Source: Micrococcales bacterium
GTDB lineage: Bacteria; Actinomycetota; Actinomycetes; S36-B12; UBA10799
DNA length: 5,390 bases
Direction: 5' to 3'
Assembly: GCA_023252115.1 (NCBI GenBank)
Contig: JAHEXM010000093.1
Coordinates: forward strand, 1,521-6,910
Both the position numbers and the translations under genes were made by a program. The notes under the pieces were generated by a model. The model did no database searches, was not told the origin of the DNA, and saw only the letters and a list, made by a program, of their open reading frames with translations. Positions 1-5,390 of this stretch are shown here, piece after piece. Positions within the stretch are counted from its first letter, which is position 1, and every line of letters begins with the position of its first letter.

Positions 1-1992
1 TAGAGCGCGATCTAAGGGTTCGGTGATGTCTGCGATTTCGGAACCCACACCGAAGCCCAACGCGAACTTCGCTGCGTTAAGAATCTTGATCGACAGTCGC
101 CGTCCCACCTTCATTTGACCTAAGTCGAATGCGGTGTCGGTACCAGGGCGACCTGATGCGGCCCAGTAGCGAACAGCATCCGAGCCATATTCACTGAGCA
201 TGTCGGCAGGGGTCACGACATTGCCCTTGGACTTACTCATTTTCTTTCGATCGGGATCCAAAATCCATCCGCTGATCGAAGCGTTCTTCCATGGCAACAC
301 GTCATCTTCAAGGTGTGCGCGAACAACGGTCGAGAACAACCAAGTGCGAATAATTTCGTGGGCTTGCGGACGTAAATCCATTGGCCAGACGCGTGACCAC
401 AAATCCTGATCACGTTCCCAACCGCCAGCAATCTGTGGAGTCAAAGACGAGGTAGCCCAGGTGTCCATCACATCAGGGTCGCCAATGAATCCGTTCGGTT
501 CGCCACGTTGAGCGGCTTCGAATCCAACGGGTGGCTCAGCTGAGGGATCGACCGGCAGGGAGTCTTCACTCGGCAGTATCGGTTGGTCGTAGCGCGGCAT
601 TGCTTGTGAGTCGAGCGGATACCAAATGGGAATGGGCACACCGAAGAAGCGCTGCCGCGAAACCAACCAGTCGCCGTTGAGTCCTTCGACCCACGTCGAG
701 TAACGAACCTTCATGTGCGCCGGATGCCAATGCAGTTCTTCGCCGCGAGCAAGCAGGGCTTCTCGCAGTCCTTCGTCGCGCCCGCCGTTACGCAGGTACC
801 ACTGTCGTGTGGTAACAATCTCAAGTGGCTTATCGCCCTTTTCAAAAAACTTGACTGGGTGACTGATCGGCTTTGGTTCGCCAACCATGTCACCTGACTC
901 GGCAAGCATGGCCGCCATTTTTTCTTTGCTGGTGAAGACGGTCGTGCAGGCAATTTGTTCATATGCGGCCCGACCGGAATCAGTAGTGATCCAGTCGGGA
1001 ACGTCGCGCAGAATGCGCCCATCCCAACCGAGGATTGGGCGGGTATCAAGTTGCAGCTCGCGCCACCAGGTGACGTCAGTGGTATCGCCGAATGTGCAAA
1101 TCATCGCGATGCCCGAACCCTTTTCGGGATCTGCCAGCGCGTGGGCGACGACCGGAACTTCGACGCCGAAGATTGGCGATGTCACGGTCGAACCGAACAA
1201 CGGTTGGTAGCGCTCGTCATCCGGATGCGCGACCAGGGCCACGCAGGCCGCCAGCAGCTCCGGACGGGTGGTTTCGATGAAAACCGGGTCACCATCGTCG
1301 CGCTTAAAGCCAATGCGGTGATACGCGCCGGGCCGTTCGCGATCTTCAAGTTCAGCCTGTGCGACAGCTGTTCGAAAGGTGACATCCCACAGCGTCGGAG
1401 CCTCAGCTTGGTACGCCTCATCTCGTTGCAGGTTGCGCAAGAAGGCTCGTTGCGATGCGGCACGGGCATTGGTGTCGATTGTCTGGTACGTCATTGCCCA
1501 GTCGACGGAAAGCCCAAGTTGGCGCCACACATCTTCGAATGTCTTTTCGTCCTCGCCCGTCAGGAGTTCACACAACTCGATGAAGTTGCGTCGCGAAATA
1601 GCAATCTGATCTTTGCCGGGATTTTCCGGTGCCGAAAATTCGGGGTCATAAGGCAGTGAAGGGTCGCAGCGAACTCCGTAGTAGTTCTGAACGCGTCGCT
1701 CAGTTGGCAGTCCGTTGTCGTCCCATCCCATCGGATAAAAGACTTCGAATCCGCGCATCCTTTTGTAGCGTGCGATGCAATCGGTGTGGGTGTAGGAGAA
1801 GACATGGCCGACGTGCAAGGAGCCACTGACGGTTGGTGGTGGAGTATCGATCGAATAGACCTGATCGCGGGTCTTTGAGCGATCAAAAGCAAAGGTGTCG
1901 TTGTCTTTCCATACTCGCGACCACTTGTCCTCGATCCCCTCAAGCGAAGGCTTTTCAGGCATGAGTGATGGAGCGGAATTCTCGGTGGTCAC
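1..1992 (-). CDS. valS: Valyl-tRNA synthetase, archaeal/Rickettsia-like type, C-terminus outside window
   Basis: Class I aminoacyl-tRNA synthetase that charges tRNA-Val with valine in the cytoplasm. The frame is open without a stop for 664 codons up to the left edge; perhaps 200 C-terminal residues, most of the anticodon-binding region, are missing. Visible motifs in order are the HIGH-type signature HVGH (60-63) within [20 protein letters not shown] (89-94), the editing-domain TTRPE (241-245) and [15 protein letters not shown] (292-306), DVMDTW (507-512) and KMSKS (584-588). GWDDNG followed by LPTERRVQN marks the archaeal/Rickettsia-like subfamily; the common bacterial enzyme has GTDHAG here. 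I chose GTG at 1992 because a TAGGAT hexamer lies exactly 6 nt upstream (leaderless arrangement) and an AGGATGAGG purine tract also precedes it. An in-frame ATG at 1962 (residue 11) has no Shine-Dalgarno and is the alternative start. The gene is divergent from folC. Function is near certain; the exact start is less so. Confidence 0.97.
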   Translation of the reverse strand, partial: MTTENSAPSLMPEKPSLEGIEDKWSRVWKDNDTFAFDRSKTRDQVYSIDTPPPTVSGSLHVGHVFSYTHTDCIARYKRMRGFEVFYPMGWDDNGLPTERRVQNYYGVRCDPSLPYDPEFSAPENPGKDQIAISRRNFIELCELLTGEDEKTFEDVWRQLGLSVDWAMTYQTIDTNARAASQRAFLRNLQRDEAYQAEAPTLWDVTFRTAVAQAELEDRERPGAYHRIGFKRDDGDPVFIETTRPELLAACVALVAHPDDERYQPLFGSTVTSPIFGVEVPVVAHALADPEKGSGIAMICTFGDTTDVTWWRELQLDTRPILGWDGRILRDVPDWITTDSGRAAYEQIACTTVFTSKEKMAAMLAESGDMVGEPKPISHPVKFFEKGDKPLEIVTTRQWYLRNGGRDEGLREALLARGEELHWHPAHMKVRYSTWVEGLNGDWLVSRQRFFGVPIPIWYPLDSQAMPRYDQPILPSEDSLPVDPSAEPPVGFEAAQRGEPNGFIGDPDVMDTWATSSLTPQIAGGWERDQDLWSRVWPMDLRPQAHEIIRTWLFSTVVRAHLEDDVLPWKNASISGWILDPDRKKMSKSKGNVVTPADMLSEYGSDAVRYWAASGRPGTDTAFDLGQMKVGRRLSIKILNAAKFALGFGVGSEIADITEPLDRAL

Positions 1993-1998
1993 TGCCTC

Positions 1999-2004
1999 AT
2001 CCTA
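1999..2004 (-). promoter_or_regulatory. Candidate -10 element of valS (leaderless)
   Basis: On the minus strand this reads TAGGAT, matching the actinobacterial -10 pattern TANNNT. It is followed by exactly six bases (GAGGCA) and then the GTG start of valS. In actinobacteria this spacing typically places the transcription start on the first base of the start codon, giving a leaderless mRNA. No recognisable TTGACA-like -35 lies 16-18 bp upstream; that region coincides with the folC -10. The same bases also form part of a purine-rich tract that could act as a Shine-Dalgarno if transcription began further upstream. Confidence 0.6.
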
Positions 2005-2026
2005 AGAGGGCACGAAAGACCCGCCC

Positions 2027-2032
2027 TAGAAT
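2027..2032 (+). promoter_or_regulatory. Candidate -10 element of folC (leaderless)
   Basis: TAGAAT is a good sigma-70-type -10 hexamer. Six bases (GGCCCG) separate it from the folC ATG, so transcription would begin at the A of the start codon. There is no Shine-Dalgarno between it and the ATG, which supports leaderless translation. No clear -35 is seen at the expected place, around 2004-2010, where the valS -10 lies on the other strand. The first three bases of the hexamer are also an in-frame TAG, so folC cannot start further upstream. Confidence 0.65.
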
Positions 2033-2038
2033 GGCCCG

Positions 2039-3388
2039 ATGCGGGCCGAGTCTGAATTACTCAAACGGTGGCCGGAAAACAAAGTTGCCCCGGATTTGGG
2101 GCGCATCACTGCTTTGATGACCTATCTCGGGGACCCACAATTCAGCTGCCCAGTTATTCATCTTGCTGGCACGAATGGCAAGACTTCAACGGCGCGAATG
2201 ATCGAATCGCTACTGCACAGTTTCGGGATGACTACCGGGCTTTTCACTAGTCCCGCATTGCATTCAATGACTGAGCGGATTCAGGTCAATGGCAAACCAA
2301 TCAGCATTGAGCAGTTCGAATCAGCCTTCGAAGACGTTGAGCCATATTTGGCCTTGGTGGATCAGACGTCGATTGCTGCTGGCGGTCCGCCTGTCACGAT
2401 GTTCGAAGCAATCACCGCAATGGCGTTCGCAGCATTTGCTGATGCACCCGTCGACGTGATGGTCATTGAGTGCGGCATGGGTGGAACTTGGGATGCAACC
2501 AACGTGGTGAATCCGACCGTTTCGACGATCACGCCGATTGGGTTCGATCACACCGACTACTTAGGTGCGACTCTTGAAGAGATTGCTACGGAAAAGGCCG
2601 GAATCATCAAGGATTCCGTTCCAATTGTTCTTGCCAATCAGCTGGTCGATGCTGCTGCAGTCCTATTGCGGGCTTCAATTGAGCACGGTGTAGAGCCGCT
2701 GCGTGAAGGAATCGAGTTCGCAGTTCTTGAACGGACCGTCGCGATAGGAGGGCAGCAACTCACTCTGCAAGGTTTGGGTGGAACATACGACGACATCTAC
2801 TTGCCGCTGCATGGCACCCACCAAGCGTCGAATGCAGTAGTTGCGCTCGCAACCGTTGAAGCATTTTTTGGAGTCGACGGCCGACAACTCGACGTCGGCA
2901 TAGTGCGTGCTGGTTTTGCGGCTGCGACCTCACCTGGACGCCTTGAGCGGGTCCGTACCAGTCCAGCCGTTATCGTCGATTCCGCCCATAACCCGGCCGG
3001 GGCAGCTGCGGCCGCCGGCGCCGTCGAAGAAGCGTTTGGCTTTGACCACATCATCGGCATCGTGGCTGTCCTTGCTGACAAAGATGCTCGTGGCCTGCTC
3101 GACGCCCTCGAACCAGTCGTCAGCGAGGTTGTCGTCACCCAGAATTCGTCGCCTCGCAGCCTGCCCGTTGGTGAGTTGGCGGCGATCGCCTCCGAAGTCT
3201 TCGGTGCCGATCGGGTTATCGCCGTGGACACAATCTCGGCAGCTCTAGTTCGCGCGGTCGAAATGGCTGACGAACCTGAGGTGTTGGGGCATGCTGGTGT
3301 CGTGGCGATCGGATCAGTGGTGACCGCGGCTGACGTGCGCGCATTGGTCGGCGTTGATGCTCGCAAGGACTTGGAGGACGACGAATGA
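2039..3388 (+). CDS. folC: Folylpolyglutamate synthase / dihydrofolate synthase
   Basis: Mur-ligase-family ATP-dependent enzyme that adds glutamate to folates (and in many bacteria joins dihydropteroate to glutamate) in the cytoplasm. At 449 aa it has the usual family length. Visible motifs are the P-loop GTNGKTS (44-50), TSPALHSMTERIQVNG (70-85), ECGMGGTWDATN (144-155), GFDHTDYLG followed by EIATEKAGIIK (168-191, with K186 in the position of the carbamylated lysine), GTHQASNA (259-266), SPGRLE (298-303) and the C-terminal-domain motif DSAHNPAG (314-321, DGAHNP in many homologues). An in-frame TAG at 2027 makes ATG 2039 the first possible start, and it leaves a normal N-terminal length before the P-loop. 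It overlaps the next gene by 4 bp, implying translational coupling. Whether it has both synthase activities cannot be told from sequence alone. Confidence 0.96.
   Translation: MRAESELLKRWPENKVAPDLGRITALMTYLGDPQFSCPVIHLAGTNGKTSTARMIESLLHSFGMTTGLFTSPALHSMTERIQVNGKPISIEQFESAFEDVEPYLALVDQTSIAAGGPPVTMFEAITAMAFAAFADAPVDVMVIECGMGGTWDATNVVNPTVSTITPIGFDHTDYLGATLEEIATEKAGIIKDSVPIVLANQLVDAAAVLLRASIEHGVEPLREGIEFAVLERTVAIGGQQLTLQGLGGTYDDIYLPLHGTHQASNAVVALATVEAFFGVDGRQLDVGIVRAGFAAATSPGRLERVRTSPAVIVDSAHNPAGAAAAAGAVEEAFGFDHIIGIVAVLADKDARGLLDALEPVVSEVVVTQNSSPRSLPVGELAAIASEVFGADRVIAVDTISAALVRAVEMADEPEVLGHAGVVAIGSVVTAADVRALVGVDARKDLEDDE
3373..3377 (+). promoter_or_regulatory. Shine-Dalgarno of the DUF4233 gene, inside folC
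   Basis: GGAGG within the last codons of folC sits 7 nt before the ATG at 3385. It is the best ribosome binding site in the window. It fixes the start of the next gene and supports an ATGA stop-start overlap with folC. Confidence 0.8.
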
Positions 3389-3723
3389 AGGTTTTGTGCT
3401 CGTCTGTCCTGACGTTTGAGGCCATCCTGATTGTGCTCATCGTTCCGGTCGCGGTCGTGGTCCAGCATGCAGATGCCACGGTTGCGATTGCCGCTGCTGC
3501 AGCGCTGATCGTTGCCTGCTTTGTAGCCATTCGAGGTCTCAAGAAGTCGTGGGGATTGTCGCTGGGCTGGATCATTCAGCTGGCTTTGATGCTGTCGGGC
3601 TTTGTCGTGCCGACGATGTTTGTGTTGGGTTTCTGCTTCGCGTTCGCCTGGTTCTTTGCCATTCGAGTCGGTCGAAAAGGCGATGCCATCAAGGCGGCCC
3701 GTGCCGTGCCCGCAACTGACTGA
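3385..3723 (+). CDS. DUF4233-type small integral membrane protein
   Basis: A 112-residue hydrophobic protein whose biochemical function is, to my knowledge, unknown. Four membrane segments can be drawn at about residues 7-26, 31-49, 57-77 and 78-95, separated by a short basic loop (RGLKK, 50-54), with a basic tail rich in Arg and Lys (94-106) that would lie in the cytoplasm. The FEAI element near the N-terminus, the helix-breaking P21 and the [22 protein letters not shown] region resemble the actinobacterial DUF4233 family, which is commonly found directly after folC. The start codon overlaps the folC stop (ATGA) and has a strong GGAGG 7 nt upstream, so it is almost certainly co-translated with folC. 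ndk begins 14 bp after its stop. The family call rests on recollection of the sequence pattern and position; no function is proposed. Confidence 0.88.
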   Translation: MKVLCSSVLTFEAILIVLIVPVAVVVQHADATVAIAAAAALIVACFVAIRGLKKSWGLSLGWIIQLALMLSGFVVPTMFVLGFCFAFAWFFAIRVGRKGDAIKAARAVPATD

Positions 3724-3724
3724 C

Positions 3725-3730
3725 TACGAT
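3725..3730 (+). promoter_or_regulatory. Possible -10 element of ndk
   Basis: TACGAT fits TANNNT and ends 7 nt before the ndk ATG, so a leaderless ndk transcript is possible. The 14-bp gap between the DUF4233 stop and ndk contains no Shine-Dalgarno. No convincing -35 is seen. The hexamer is short and could be chance, and ndk may simply be translated from the folC transcript by termination-reinitiation. Confidence 0.4.
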
Positions 3731-3737
3731 CTGGCGC

Positions 3738-4148
3738 ATGACTCAGCGCACGCTCGTACTGGTAAAGCCCGATGGGGTAGCCCGCGGCCTGGTTGGTGAA
3801 GTCTTAGGCCGCATCGAACGCCGGGGTTACACAATCGTGGCGCTAGAGGTTCGAGAACTCGAGCTCGAGATTGCCACCGAGCATTACTCCGAGCATCAGG
3901 GCAAGCCGTTCTTCGACCCTCTCGTGGAATTCATCACCTCGGGTCCGCTAGTGGCGGCGGTCATTGAGGGTCCAGATGTCATTGCCGGATGGCGGTCGAT
4001 GATGGGCGCAACTGACCCAGTGAAGGCCGCCCCAGGCACTATTCGCGGCGATCTGGCAGTCGAAATGAGCCTTAACGTGGCTCATGGGTCCGATTCGCCC
4101 GAATCGGCTGAGCGCGAGATTGGATTGTTCTTCCCCGAGCTCGCTTGA
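3738..4148 (+). CDS. ndk: Nucleoside diphosphate kinase
   Basis: Transfers the gamma phosphate of ATP to nucleoside diphosphates through a phosphohistidine intermediate, balancing cellular NTP and dNTP pools in the cytoplasm. Its 136 residues are the usual length for a bacterial enzyme. Visible hallmarks are the N-terminal [10 protein letters not shown] (5-14, with K10), Y50, R86, T92, R103, N113 and the active-site signature NVAHGSDS with the phosphorylated H116. These are the residues expected for nucleotide binding and catalysis, so the enzyme should be active. The C-terminus [17 protein letters not shown] is typical of actinobacterial homologues. There is no Shine-Dalgarno; a TACGAT 7 nt upstream hints at a leaderless start. 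A 63-bp gap separates it from mreB. Confidence 0.98.
   Translation: MTQRTLVLVKPDGVARGLVGEVLGRIERRGYTIVALEVRELELEIATEHYSEHQGKPFFDPLVEFITSGPLVAAVIEGPDVIAGWRSMMGATDPVKAAPGTIRGDLAVEMSLNVAHGSDSPESAEREIGLFFPELA
4090..4107. repeat. Perfect 8-bp inverted repeat inside ndk
   Basis: CCGATTCG and its exact reverse complement CGAATCGG are separated by two bases. The palindrome covers the codons just after the catalytic histidine (S-D-S-P-E-S). These residues are conserved in the family, so the symmetry may merely reflect codon choice. There is no following T-run, so it is not a standard terminator. Confidence 0.5.
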
Positions 4149-4155
4149 TTCGTCC

Positions 4156-4161
4156 TACGAT
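4156..4161 (+). promoter_or_regulatory. Possible -10 element upstream of mreB
   Basis: TACGAT, preceded by C as at the ndk candidate, lies in the 63-bp ndk-mreB gap. Transcription from it would begin near 4168 and give a leader of roughly 43 nt containing the mreB ribosome binding site. No good -35 is seen at 16-18 bp spacing, so this is tentative. Confidence 0.35.
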
Positions 4162-4172
4162 GAAGGCCTTCC

Positions 4173-4199
4173 CCTTCCTAAAACGCTCGACCAGGAAGG
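4173..4199 (+). promoter_or_regulatory. Hairpin sequestering the mreB Shine-Dalgarno
   Basis: AGGAAGG at 4193-4199 is the only plausible mreB ribosome binding site, with a rather long 12-nt spacer to the ATG. Its exact reverse complement CCTTCCT lies at 4173-4179, so the RNA can form a 7-bp stem with a 13-nt loop that hides the site. A second CCTTCC at 4167-4172 directly before it offers an alternative pairing partner, and GAAGG at 4162-4166 could compete for CCTTC at 4173-4177. The pairing is read directly from the sequence; a regulatory role is inference. No U-run follows, so it is unlikely to be an intrinsic terminator. Confidence 0.5.
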
Positions 4200-4211
4200 T
4201 TCCCCCACGCC

Positions 4212-5309
4212 ATGAAGTCAGATTCGGCGACCGCTCCACGCGCATCTCTGCTTGAGTCCGTTGGCGGCATGCTCTCGGTGTCGAGTGCACTGTCAAGTAT
4301 TGGTCGAGACATGGCAGTTGATTTGGGTACTGCCAACACTTTGGTCTACGTGCGCGGCCGCGGCGTTGTGGTCAATGAACCCAGCGTCGTCGCCCTCGAC
4401 CAACGAAGTGGCGCGATCGTTGCCGTTGGGACTGCGGCAAAGCAGATGCTTGGCCGGACTCCAGAAGGAATCGTCGCGATTCGTCCGTTGAAGGATGGAG
4501 TTGTTGCGGACTTCGATACGACCGAGCGCATGCTTCGGTACTTCATTCAGAAAGTGCACAGCCGCAAGCTTCTGGCAAAGCCTCGCTTGGTGATTTGCGT
4601 TCCGACCGGCATAACCGCAGTCGAACAACGCGCTGTCAAGGATGCTGGCTATGCCGCAGGCGCGCGGCGCGTGTACGTCATCGAAGAACCTATGGCCGCA
4701 GCAATCGGTGCCGGCCTCCCAGTCCACGATGCGGCGGGATCCATGGTCGTTGACATTGGTGGTGGCACCACCGAAGTCGCGGTGATCAGTCTGGGCGGCA
4801 TTGTCACCAGCCTGTCGGCACGAATCGGCGGCGATCGAATCGAAGACGCGATCATTGCTTACGTCAAGAAGGAATACTCCGTTCTTCTGGGTGCGCGCAC
4901 TGCCGAGGAAGTCAAGATTTCGCTGGGTTCGGCATTTCCCACTCGTGATGAACCGCAGGCACAAGTTCGCGGCCGCGACCTAATCAACGGCCTGCCCCGC
5001 GTGCTCGTGCTGAGTGCAGACGAAGTCCGGCGAGCCATCGACGAACCGGTCTCGGCAATTGTCGATGCGGTTCGAGTCACGCTTGACCGCACACCTCCGG
5101 AACTTGCTGGCGATGTGATGGAGTCTGGGATTGTCTTAACTGGCGGGGGAGCGCTACTGCGCGGGCTAGACGAACGACTGCGCCACGAAACCGGGATGCC
5201 GGTTCGCATCGCTGAAAACCCGAGCGACTGCGTTGCGTTGGGAACAGGTCGCTGTGTCGAAGACTTCCAAGCCCTCAAGCCGGTGCTGTTGGCTGAATCG
5301 CGGTACTGA
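4212..5309 (+). CDS. mreB: Rod shape-determining protein MreB (bacterial actin)
   Basis: Actin-fold ATPase that polymerises on the inner face of the membrane and, with MreC, MreD, RodA and a class B PBP, guides lateral peptidoglycan synthesis. The 365-residue product contains the phosphate-1 loop DLGTANT (37-43), RPLKDGVVADF (91-101), CVPTGITAVEQRAV (129-142, including the E138 position of the ATPase centre), EEPMAAAIGAGLP (158-170), phosphate-2 loop DIGGGTTE (181-188) and adenosine motif TGGGALLRGLD (310-320). The actin core is complete. About 28 residues precede the conserved SIGRDMAVDLG, some 20 more than I recall for typical actinobacterial MreB, and residues 13-30 have amphipathic-helix spacing. 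M20 is an alternative start without a clear ribosome binding site; M1 has AGGAAGG 12 nt upstream. mreC follows after one base, as expected for an mreBCD operon. Confidence 0.97.
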   Translation: MKSDSATAPRASLLESVGGMLSVSSALSSIGRDMAVDLGTANTLVYVRGRGVVVNEPSVVALDQRSGAIVAVGTAAKQMLGRTPEGIVAIRPLKDGVVADFDTTERMLRYFIQKVHSRKLLAKPRLVICVPTGITAVEQRAVKDAGYAAGARRVYVIEEPMAAAIGAGLPVHDAAGSMVVDIGGGTTEVAVISLGGIVTSLSARIGGDRIEDAIIAYVKKEYSVLLGARTAEEVKISLGSAFPTRDEPQAQVRGRDLINGLPRVLVLSADEVRRAIDEPVSAIVDAVRVTLDRTPPELAGDVMESGIVLTGGGALLRGLDERLRHETGMPVRIAENPSDCVALGTGRCVEDFQALKPVLLAESRY

Positions 5310-5310
5310 C

Positions 5311-5390
5311 GTGCGCGACGCAATGCGGGCTCGGACCGTACTGGCTATTTTGCTTTTCGTTTCGATGACGTTGGTAATGCTCAACGTTCG
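5311..5390 (+). CDS. mreC: Cell shape-determining protein MreC, N-terminal fragment
   Basis: Only 26 codons are present before the right edge cuts the gene. The translation from GTG begins with a short basic cytoplasmic stretch (MRDAMRARTV) followed by a hydrophobic segment at about residues 9-26, the expected N-terminal membrane anchor of MreC, whose bulk lies outside the membrane and links MreB to the peptidoglycan synthases. The identity rests on this topology, on similarity to actinobacterial MreC N-termini and on its place one base after the mreB stop. Neither the GTG nor the in-frame ATG at 5323 (residue 5) has a clear Shine-Dalgarno, so translation probably depends on coupling to mreB. 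Confidence 0.85.
   Translation, partial: MRDAMRARTVLAILLFVSMTLVMLNV

Noticed and set aside
955..1659. 234-codon open frame on the plus strand, antisense to valS
   Set aside because: It is codon-aligned with valS; stops on that strand require TTA, CTA or TCA codons in valS, which are rare here. Its translation shows no recognisable domain, while valS has a full set of conserved motifs.
2797..3468. 223-codon open frame on the minus strand over folC and the DUF4233 gene
   Set aside because: The product is low-complexity, rich in Ala, Ser, Thr and Arg, and crosses two well-supported genes; it is a composition artefact.
4149..4211. Rho-independent terminator between ndk and mreB
   Set aside because: The stem here is a 7-bp hairpin without a following T-run, and its 3' arm is the mreB ribosome binding site, so a translational role is more plausible.
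4160..4255. A 31-codon upstream open frame starting at ATG 4160 and overlapping the mreB start out of frame
   Set aside because: No Shine-Dalgarno, and its ATG overlaps the candidate -10 hexamer, so a transcript from that promoter would not contain it. It would matter only on read-through from ndk.
4293..4964. 223-codon open frame on the minus strand within mreB
   Set aside because: It is codon-aligned antisense to a clearly conserved mreB and has no recognisable family features.
4353..4978. Two copies of the palindrome CGCGGCCGCG in mreB (4353-4362 and 4968-4977)
   Set aside because: Both encode the short peptide V-R-G-R with the same favoured codons; coincidence of codon use is the simplest explanation.

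Overview
The window is a stretch of core chromosome from an actinobacterium (Actinomycetota). Six protein-coding genes are visible: valS (partial, minus strand), then folC, a DUF4233-type membrane protein gene, ndk, mreB and the first codons of mreC, all on the plus strand. The run folC - DUF4233 - ndk - mreB - mreC is a characteristic actinobacterial order, and the MreB and NDK sequences look actinobacterial throughout. Base composition by eye is only moderately GC-rich, lower than Streptomyces or Mycobacterium. A rod-shaped actinobacterium of moderate GC, for instance from a freshwater planktonic lineage, would fit, but that placement is inference.

Layout: positions 1-1992 encode the first 664 codons of valyl-tRNA synthetase on the minus strand, with the C-terminus beyond the left edge. 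A 46-bp divergent intergenic region (1993-2038) follows. Plus-strand genes then run to the right edge: folC (2039-3388), the DUF4233 gene (3385-3723, overlapping folC by 4 bp), ndk (3738-4148), mreB (4212-5309) and mreC (from 5311, cut by the edge). No gap exceeds 63 bp. I see no RNA gene, mobile element, CRISPR array or convincing Rho-independent terminator.

Functionally the plus-strand cluster joins folate polyglutamylation (folC), nucleoside triphosphate supply (ndk), an uncharacterised four-helix membrane protein and the start of the mreBCD cell-shape module. Only valS-folC and mreB-mreC are obviously paired by family knowledge; the rest is conserved neighbourhood.

No new multi-gene system is present. 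The most interesting points are: (1) a compact divergent valS/folC promoter region in which both genes have a TANNNT hexamer exactly 6 nt before the start codon, implying two back-to-back leaderless transcripts; (2) a valyl-tRNA synthetase of the archaeal/Rickettsia-like type, divergent from folC rather than co-directional as in many bacteria; (3) a perfect 7-bp hairpin that would hide the mreB ribosome binding site; and (4) an N-terminal MreB extension with amphipathic-helix spacing.
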